DNA of 64,000 bases. Origin: Plutella xylostella. Its lineage: Eukaryota; Arthropoda; Insecta; Lepidoptera; Plutellidae. Location: positions 5,654,501 through 5,718,500 of the forward strand of contig NC_063986.1 in NCBI RefSeq assembly GCF_932276165.1, given 5' to 3'. Under the pieces are notes generated by a model that worked only from the letters and a program-made list of their open reading frames with translations, was not told the DNA's origin and did no database searches. Shown one piece after another: positions 56,565 through 64,000 of the stretch. Position numbers and translations under genes: made by a program. Every line of letters begins with the position of its first letter. Positions within the stretch are counted from its first letter, which is position 1.

Positions 56565-56685
56565 TGCACCATAATGTTAAATCTAGATTTAGTGTTAAAT
56601 CTCAACCTAAGCAATCAAATTAATATGGATTGACGTTCCTCAAATGGAGATTAGGCACTAAAGTTACATTTAAGATTATGGTGCA
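56565..56685. mobile_element. Small hairpin MITE
   Basis: TGCACCATAATGTTAAATCT on the left is mirrored by AGATTATGGTGCA on the right. About 120 bp, directly after the previous element. Confidence 0.5.
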
Positions 56686-56885
56686 AGCGACCCTAATCTT
56701 TTGCGTAAGAAAGTACGGAAAGAAAGTTGATAAGCTCTTAAGAGCTTTTTAAAAACATTAACACTAAATCGCCAAAATTAATTTCATTTCACAGTTTTCT
56801 AAAATATACCTTGAAGAGATTAACAACCATGACTGGACTTACTACTTATAAAAACACAAAATCACTAGCCTAAAAAATTTAATCA

Positions 56886-59307
56886 TCATTTCGACATCAG
56901 AATATTCTGCAGCAGCCTCAACGGCGAGGACCTGCAAAGCGCCCGTCGCTTCGGGCACCGGTACTGCCGCAGACACATGGCAAGCAGCCTGTCACACTCG
57001 CAGAGCTGGCCCGCGCACCCGTTGATGAGCTGGTGCCGGGTCTCGTGGTTCTCCAGCGCACACAGCGGCTCCCCGTGGTAGCACTTCCAGTAGTACGGCT
57101 GGAAGTACACCGTGAAGAACGGACAGTAGAGGTTCTCGTAGCATTTGTCGTGCATCTTGCAGCATCTGGTGGAGGACAGGGTGTTGTAAAGGTTTAAGAC
57201 GAATGGGGGTGACTCAGTGGGTACCTAATAATGACTCTACTAATGGGGGGTTGGAGGCCAGGCGAGTGTCTTTTAAGGACTTGTAGAATAGGTTAGTAAT
57301 ATGCGTTCTGTGTGTACACTTACGGTTCACAAGTATCGTGTGCATAAATGATGATGGGCCCAAATTTATGGAAGCTGGGACCAGCACCAATAGAAATGAG
57401 TGATACGTCGTTGAAAAGGTATTTTTTAGCAGAATATGAATAACGGAAGCGCTAGTCTTGATTTACTGTCCAATTAGAATAATCGTACCTTGAAAGTTTT
57501 TATATGTTATTTCTGTAATTTTAATGTTTTTGTTAGTTTTTCACATTCATTTTTAATTTTTATAACAAAATGATCATATTTCATATAATATCATATTTGT
57601 TTATTATCTTAGTAAATAAAACCAGTTGAAAGTAATTTTTCCAATTTCAATAATACGTGTTTACGTGTATTACGCCCTAACTGTCATCAGAAGAGAGAGT
57701 GCAATGCCATAGAAAAATACTTCCTTCCGTCGAATATATTTCAAAATGGACAACTTATACGGATTTGTCGTCATAATACTTTTTTGCTCACTTGAAAAGA
57801 GCTATCCAACGATGTATGTCTCGTCTTTATTGGACATAGGTCCCAAAACGCCCATTGTCATTTTGTAATGGACCGATACTATTAATTTAAACGGTTTTAT
57901 ATACTTCGGTATCTTTAATTATGGTGTAAGTATTTGGAGAGTTTTAACTTGTCCTAATTGCTAAAAGTGTGAGTAGGTAAGTATTATATATTTAGGGTGC
58001 ACCAACCAGACCAATCGGAAAGCTATTATATGGCATCCAGTGGCGTGCTTTGGGTGAAGACTACGGTCAGCAGTGGACTAGGCTGATAATTATGATGAGG
58101 ATGAAACTGACCTATCAATGCCGTCAGTGGTCCGCCCAGCGCCCAGGAAGCCGCAGTAGCAGCCGTAGCCTTTGTACGAGAGCGGGTCGCAGCCGGTCGC
58201 GCACGAGATCATGTTGTAGAGGTGTCCCACGCCTCGCTTGCCGCGGTCACTCTTCATGTCGTGGACTGAGCTTTGTGGCTGGTAGGACCTGGTGTATAAA
58301 ATGGTTTTGTGATTAGTCGAGTAGCAGTTTTTTTTTGGGGTTAGTCAGATTAGTTTTCAGTGGCTGACTGCCCATGGTGCGTGTATGCTTGGTTTATAAA
58401 GTACCGATGATACGGCATTCAAAGAGGAATAGGAGGATCTCGGATCATGAAGGTAAAAAAGTATTCGTGTTTTTTTCCATGTTAGTGTAGTGTTTCTTTA
58501 CATAATTATTTATATTTTTTAAAATACCATCGTTGGTGAAATATGTACTTTAAAAATCATCGTAGTTGCGGGTCAATTTTGAAGCCATTATACCTTTCAC
58601 ATTCTTGATTAAAATCTTATTGATGTTAGTGGTTTATGCATTAAGATAAATAGATAAGATAGATAACTAGATTGTAATCTCAACACAATAGATAAAAAGT
58701 CAACTTACTTAATTCCTATTAGTTGCCTAATGAAAGCTTATGAAGGCATATTCTATCATAGGATATACCTTACTTAACGTCTTACGATAAAATATGACAT
58801 CCAAAACTACTTTAGAATATCATCCAGCAGTGGCCCATTACAGGATAAGTATGATGAATATGATGATGATGAAGCGTCAATGTGTATTGCTAGAGTCTTC
58901 TTCGGAATAAATGGAAACTAAAATATACCTACTTACATTAAGCCTCGCTAAAGATAAAATTTAAAGGAGTATAGGATGAGTCACTGAAAGTCTTGCTACT
59001 CACCTAACGCCCTTCATATATTCCGCTTCAGGGATGGAATATCTGTAAGGGTCTGACGAGAACCCCACCAGCAGTTGACCACTGTGACTACTCGGATGTC
59101 CTTTCTTATAATAATCCTCATCCCCGTAATCTAACACATTATTATTATTCTCGAATTCCTTATATCTATTTGTGGGTACTCTAGTTTTTACATTATTATT
59201 TGGTTCAAGAAAACTTAAGTTAAGTGTTTGGTATGGCCGCCCCGGGCGAATCTGGGCGTATTCTGTGTTGTTGTATATCGTGTCGAATGTTAAATGGCTT
59301 CTTCGAT
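56886..59307 (-). CDS. Secreted phospholipase A2, three exons seen, first exon not found
   Basis: sPLA2 cuts the sn-2 ester of phospholipids using Ca2+ and a His/Asp pair. Exons: 59307-59004, 58288-58112 and 57165-56886 (stop TGA at 56888-56886), all GT..AG with matching phases. The second exon holds the Ca2+ loop YGCYCGFLGAG, the third starts with the active-site CCKMHDKCYENLYC and has the partner Asp in CECDRLLAMC. A dibasic GKRGVGHLYNMI just before the mature domain looks like a processing site. The first visible exon encodes an Asn/Tyr-rich pro-region of about 100 residues. It begins with a split codon, so a further upstream exon with the signal peptide must exist; I could not find it up to 64000. 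Relation to group I/II-type enzymes is clear, the subgroup is not. Confidence 0.9.
57377..57844. mobile_element. Divergent inverted-repeat element in a PLA2 intron
   Basis: GGGACCAGCACCAATAGAAA at the left and, inverted, GGGACCTATGTCCAATAAAG at the right, similar over about 50 bp. The interior is AT-rich. No target duplication is clear. Confidence 0.4.
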
Positions 59308-60607
59308 CTGAAACAATGGAAATGTACATTTAAATGCATGATAATTTAATAACACATATAAGCTTCCTACTTGGTATGTATCAGAATAGCGTCAGTCGCT
59401 GACTGCCAAGACGTAGGTATGAAGAGTACCTAGAGGTACAAAGCACTGCTGATACTGATACGTCAACTGGAGTAGATTCCTCGTGCACGGTATATTGACA
59501 ACAATTTTCATTACTATAGAAGCTATGCGTAATCTCGTGATTGATGAAAAAAAAAAAGCGAAGAATTGGAAATATAATTATGTTCTCAAATCATGAAACC
59601 CAATTTTTTATGTTTTTTTTTAATTTGCATGGAGATAAATACCTATGAATCAAGGTACAAATTAGAATCTGCAGCATCATTCGCTATGGAAATTGGTACA
59701 GAGCCTCTTTTTCCGCACTGAATACTACAGAACAAAGCACTAATTCAAATTGAACACACAAAAGGGTTGCATAATGCAGACACGCAGACTAACTGTAGGT
59801 AAACGTATAATAGCATTAGGGATAACTCCTAGTCTAGTAATCTGTAATTGTCGCATAATTTACAGTTTAGTGATTTATTCATTTATTGTTGCATCTAAAT
59901 GACTATATCACTGATTATCATAATTGGAGTGTACCAAAGGAGCGGCCTTTATTGATGTATCATCCTGTTCCTTAATACTTATATCCAGCGCACCCTGGCC
60001 ATTGATGGCCTTGGCCCGTCTGATAGAAAGCTCTGATGTTTGTCACCAATACACTAAGAAGAATATCATCATCATCAGCCAAGATGTCACAACAAACATT
60101 ATACTTACAGTTAATTTTATCGTTGCATTTGTAATTTTGTACTTAGGACTGATCTCAATGAGGTTGGCCCATGGAATTAATAAGTACTTACGTATAAGTA
60201 CGTTTATTTATAATGGATAATTATAATGGAATTATCCATGGGTTGGCCACTGTGGTTGACAACCGGCTAGCTGGGGACTTTTTATTAATCTTAGCAGTCA
60301 TAGATAGATGTATGTGAAGTATGGTATGTGACGATTACACATACCTACTGTGATGACTACTGGATATAACTATTAAAATGTTAATAAGTGATTTTAAAAT
60401 ATGCATTAAAATATATGTGTAATAGTTTATGAATATTAATAAAATATTATTAGAAACATATATAAATGGAAAGATATATGCACTTAAGCATTTTTGTTTA
60501 AGTATACCTACTGTACCTACTGCTTATGTATTGTAAGTTTACCTCACGAGCAAAGGTCTGTAAAATAAAATGGGTCGCAAATTAAATAAAATGATTCTTC
60601 TAATATG

Positions 60608-60710
60608 TACAGTGGCATGTACAAAAACCTGACGACCCTTCTTAGAGTAACATTGTTTTTGTTACTGAGATAAGGTCAGGTTTCATTGCAGCGCACTGTA
60701 CGTACATTTT
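60608..60710. mobile_element. 103-bp imperfect hairpin
   Basis: TACAGTGGCATGTACAAAAA plus CCTGACGACC on the left, mirrored by AAGGTCAGGTTTCATTGCAG plus CGCACTGTA on the right. Confidence 0.45.
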
Positions 60711-61639
60711 ATAATATTATACGTATAATTATGTATACTTACCTAAAATAAAGTAAAGTACAGAGAACGAACTTTGTACAAGGGATAGTCTGAGGTGACT
60801 CGCGTAATACAGGATTAATTATTATTATTAATTTATACGATTAGAACTGCATTCTATCAATCTAAACTACAGCTCAGCTCAACACACATGTATATGAACT
60901 TTATGCGTCGGTATTTTAATTGTTTCCTATTAGCTCATTTTCATAAAATAACAACTATGCTGTATTAATTTATGTCAATGCTACTTAAGTAACATGAGAG
61001 ATAAATAAATAACGATGATACCTATGAAATGGTTTTGTAACTAAATGGAACATCACATCACACCTTCATGAAATTCGTGTTTGAGTGTGATTTTACATTA
61101 GTGTGATCTGTTTGACTGGCCGTGAAAACCTACATATTAGGTCCAATATGGGTACAGAGTGTTGCAAGATTTTTACTCTGAGTATGCTCGTGATCGCGAA
61201 CAATTTTAGGCCATTTAATCCCGTTTCTTTGGTTTAATAAACGAATACGATGTGCGAACCTACCTACCTACCTCAGTTACTCATAAAAATGAAACTTTTT
61301 TAGTAAAATGGACAACTCTGCTTGAAGGTAAAAACAAAAATATTTACTTATACAAATTATTTTATTTAAGTAATAATGTATTCCTTTTTTGATTGACTTT
61401 GCATTTTTGAACTCAAAATTTAAGAGGCCATTATAAATCTTCTCAAAGTTATAATGCAAAGAGAAAGTGAATAATTTTTGGTCAGTGAGCACTAAATACG
61501 TAATAGCGGAGATTATTTCACCGCAACGCACAAGTAAGAAAGTAGACTGACCAGTTGTGATCGCAAAAAATGTGGTCTGAATTTTGTCAGTCATTCGTTT
61601 TAGGTGCCCATATTTTGATACCAGAGGCAGAGCGCAGAG

Positions 61640-61825
61640 ATGCCATTCTTAGGGCGAGGACTGCGGCGATGCACCGCAGCAATGGGAAACCTGCCCATTG
61701 TAGGAGAGCGGTCGGTGCTAGCTCAGTAGCAAAGCGCTCGAGATGCGGGTTCAAATCCCGCTCCTGACATGTAGCAATGAATTCTTTTGAATTGAAGCAC
61801 AATAAAAAAAATAACATCGTGAGGA
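61640..61825 (+). mobile_element. tRNA-derived SINE
   Basis: GTGCTAGCTCAGTAGC (A box) and GGTTCAAATCCCG (B box) are followed by TGACATGTAGCAATGAATTC and, at 61815, AACATCGTGAGGATAC, the reverse of the block seen in the SINE at 14986. The acceptor stem is degenerate, so it is not a working tRNA gene. Confidence 0.6.
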
Positions 61826-62889
61826 TACTTAGTACCTAGACTACCTAGGTGTCTAGTAATAAGACAAGGATGCAAGGTATCAAACCATGCTGAAAGGTTT
61901 TACTTTCTACAATGAACTACTTATAAATTTCATATTTCAGGATGGCGATTCTTGAATTAGGTACTTAGTTAATGCAAAAAGAAAATAAAAACCTTTCATA
62001 AGCAGTAACTATGCATGCTTACTTATACCTATATTTTTGAACTTTTTTTCTCAAATAACATTAGTTTAAATTAATGTACCGTAAAATTTATATTTAAAGG
62101 TTAACATCTAACTGGTCGAGTGTCTCATAAACAACATAGGTAATATCAATAATTTGTGAAGAAATAGCTTTTTAAATATTATAGCTCATTTAACTATATG
62201 TCAAGGGTACCACACCAGCAGTAGAAAATAGATCTGAGATTACGAAAATAATGCTTTGGCATAGGAACTTAGTGGGTTTTTTACTGGGAGTAGTTTTTTT
62301 CACGTAGGTAGGTACTCCAAAAGTTGCATTACAAGTGTCTAAAGTGTGTATCGTATCCTATCCTAAGATTAAGTTCGATCTTTCATTGTCATCGTCAGTC
62401 CAGTCTACTAATGGAGATAGGCCTCTCCCAATAAAGCCACTAAACACAACTATTATTAGTAAGTATCTTACATAATATATAAGTAACATAAACAAAGGTG
62501 TTACTTCACGTTACATTGGCGATCTTGAACGTGAAACTGGTTCCGTAGTGCATCGCTCCACACCGCACCTAGTTTCTTTTTGATAGAAAGTGAAATGGTA
62601 ATTTTGTTTCGTTTTACTTTTTAAATGGTAGCAATAAAGTTATGTTCAGTGACGGAGATGGACCGCATAACAATGTTAACTACTGCTTTGGAAAGATTAA
62701 TATTAAGTAGATATTATGGAATAATTTTAAATGTTCTGCAGTGATACCTAAGTAGGTATACAAAGTTTGAAGATCTATCTAGTCGTAGATAGATCTGTTT
62801 AGGACATGGAACAGCAATCACCAGATGTTAAGAAACTTATACTTATACGAGTAGATGAAAAATGTATGAACAAAAGAAGTGTCAGTTAA

Positions 62890-63878
62890 CCTTTAAGTAT
62901 GGACGTCATTTTTTCTTAACACCAGTGTGGACGTGGAGCCTCACAGGCTCCTATATGCATACACTTTTTTTTTGAGAATTTGATATAAGATTACTTTAAA
63001 ACTGATTGGATATTGAATTTAATGGATTAAGCAATAAAATAACGTGCTTATATAATCTAATATTATTTTAAAAAATATAGAAATGTGAAAAATTCAAACT
63101 TATGGCACTTTTAAGTCCTAATTTACTGAGGCTACATTTTCTGGTATTAAAAACAGTCAAACTTATTATTATAACAAAATTAGTCTTATTTTCTTAAAAT
63201 TGAATACATAAGTAACCGAAAACACAAAACACCTGCTTCAGGTAACTATTATATAAAATATTGACCACAGTCTAATAGTGGCAATTTATTCGCAGTCAAT
63301 GCACAGAGGTCTAGAACACTTGGAGACACACAGGCAACACAAACATAGGTATTCATCCTATGTTTTTTCGCGGGACAGATTCTACATGCTCTTGTGGACC
63401 CTTGACTGGTTTCTTGATCCTGGACACCTTCTGTGACCATAATTATCATCACCTAAAACTCGATTCATTAGTCAACCTCAGTTCTCTTGGCAATCGTCTA
63501 TTTATATCACGTCTTTGCACATGAGGCACTACATGAACACGTGCTAGTTTTTTTAGAAATTACCTTTACCTTTAGAAGTACCAGCATTACTAATTTTTCA
63601 CATTTTGAAAAAAAAATCTAAAAAAAACATAATCGCCCATACAAAATATATTGTATGACAACAATGGACGTGTAGCCTGACAGGCTCCAGTCAATTTTTT
63701 GATGGTCATTACTCACGTGATATTCACCGGACGACTCAACCTCCTCCCTCATTGGTAATTTGGCAACTAAAACAAAAGCTACTGAGCCGCTCAATCGCGG
63801 GGAGCGGGGGGAAATAGGCAAAACTATGAAAACGTAAACATTAGGTAGCCTGTGAGACTCCACGTCCATACTTAAAGG
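62890..63878 (-). mobile_element. piggyBac-like element, deletion derivative
   Basis: CCTTTAAGTATGGACGTCA at the left and the inverted ACGTCCATACTTAAAGG at the right, flanked by TTAA (62886-62889, 63879-63882), the piggyBac target. Just inside both ends lies a mirrored GTGGAGCCTCACAGGCTCC-like palindrome. The minus strand at 63452-63249 still encodes the Cys-rich C-terminus of a piggyBac transposase (RACRICPAKKHRMNTYVCVA, then C). The catalytic domain is missing. Confidence 0.88.
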
Positions 63879-64000
63879 TTAAAATAGTTTTTAGGAAACT
63901 AAAGTACCTTGGTAGTTTGATATAGAAATAGATATAATTATGTAGTTTTGCATACGTTGTGTGTGACACAGAGAAGTTCAGACGACCTTGCTTTATGTGA

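Larger units (their letters stand above)
52187..56885. other. 4.7-kb intergenic stretch
   Basis: I see no host coding frame. It contains one MITE (52989-53221), a 1.4-kb TIR element (55158-56558) and a small hairpin (56565-56685). Bases 53222-55150 are AT-rich without structure that I could delimit. Confidence 0.6.
59308..62889. other. Region upstream of the seen PLA2 exons
   Basis: Mostly AT-rich, without a convincing coding frame. A donor-like TTTTAG|GTAAGT on the minus strand near 60738-60748 has the phase needed to join the first seen PLA2 exon, but its frame has no ATG before a stop, so I do not call it. A SINE at 61640 and a small hairpin at 60608 are listed separately. Confidence 0.5.

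Noticed and set aside
58050..58316. 88-codon Ser/Arg-rich plus-strand frame
   Set aside because: It is antisense to PLA2 exon 2, which has the Ca2+ loop and proper splice sites.
60735..60830. Signal exon of the PLA2 on the minus strand
   Set aside because: The donor and phase fit and the end is hydrophobic, but there is no ATG between the donor and the first upstream in-frame stop.
61712..61770. tRNA gene on the plus strand
   Set aside because: The acceptor stem does not pair well and SINE sequence follows.

Overview
The window is nuclear DNA of an insect, almost certainly a moth or butterfly (Lepidoptera). Genes have many short exons with GT..AG introns, and the AT-rich introns are full of GTAGGTACCTA-type words. 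A tRNA-derived SINE carries the GCAGGTTTCCTCACGATG block common in Lepidoptera, LINE 3' ends carry GATGATGATG tails, and Pao-type LTR elements and small TIR elements are abundant. Which species it is cannot be told.

Layout. 363-9516 (+): last four exons of a fatty acid 2-hydroxylase (5' end outside the window). 10450-20086 (+): complete 12-exon secreted animal heme peroxidase of 753 aa, with a broken extra copy of its exon 11. 42173-23503 (-): complete 6-exon leucine-rich repeat gene of the LRMDA (C10orf11) family, 267 aa. Its fourth intron holds an 11.8-kb Pao element with a second Pao element inside it, and its first intron holds a three-layer stack of transposons. 42896-49664 (+): complete 9-exon CDK5RAP3/C53 gene, 510 aa, divergent from the LRR gene across 722 bp. 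50518-49919 and 52186-51365 (-): two neighbouring secreted low-complexity proteins, one mucin-like and one built of a Pro-rich 12-residue repeat. 59307-56886 (-): secreted phospholipase A2 lacking an identifiable first exon. The remainder, 59.3-64 kb, has no host gene that I can see but holds a SINE and a piggyBac remnant.

The host genes are unrelated housekeeping or secretory genes and do not form a pathway. What sets the window apart is its mobile DNA. At least eight insertions can be delimited to the base by matching target-site duplications (TSDs): 9 bp GTGACACAA, 8 bp GTAAATAC, 13 bp for the SINE, 5 bp ATATT and 5 bp CTCGG for the two Pao elements, 9 bp TGCGGTTGG, 14 bp for the LINE, and 8 bp ACTTGTTT. 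Others have TTAA, TAA/TTA or TA duplications. Two non-coding elements have internal order I do not know from described families. One (1574-2768) has arms in which a CGA trinucleotide recurs every 15-16 bp sixteen times running, mirrored as TCG in the other arm. The other (37900-41692) has twelve copies of a 14-bp motif in strictly alternating orientation. All comparisons were made by eye.
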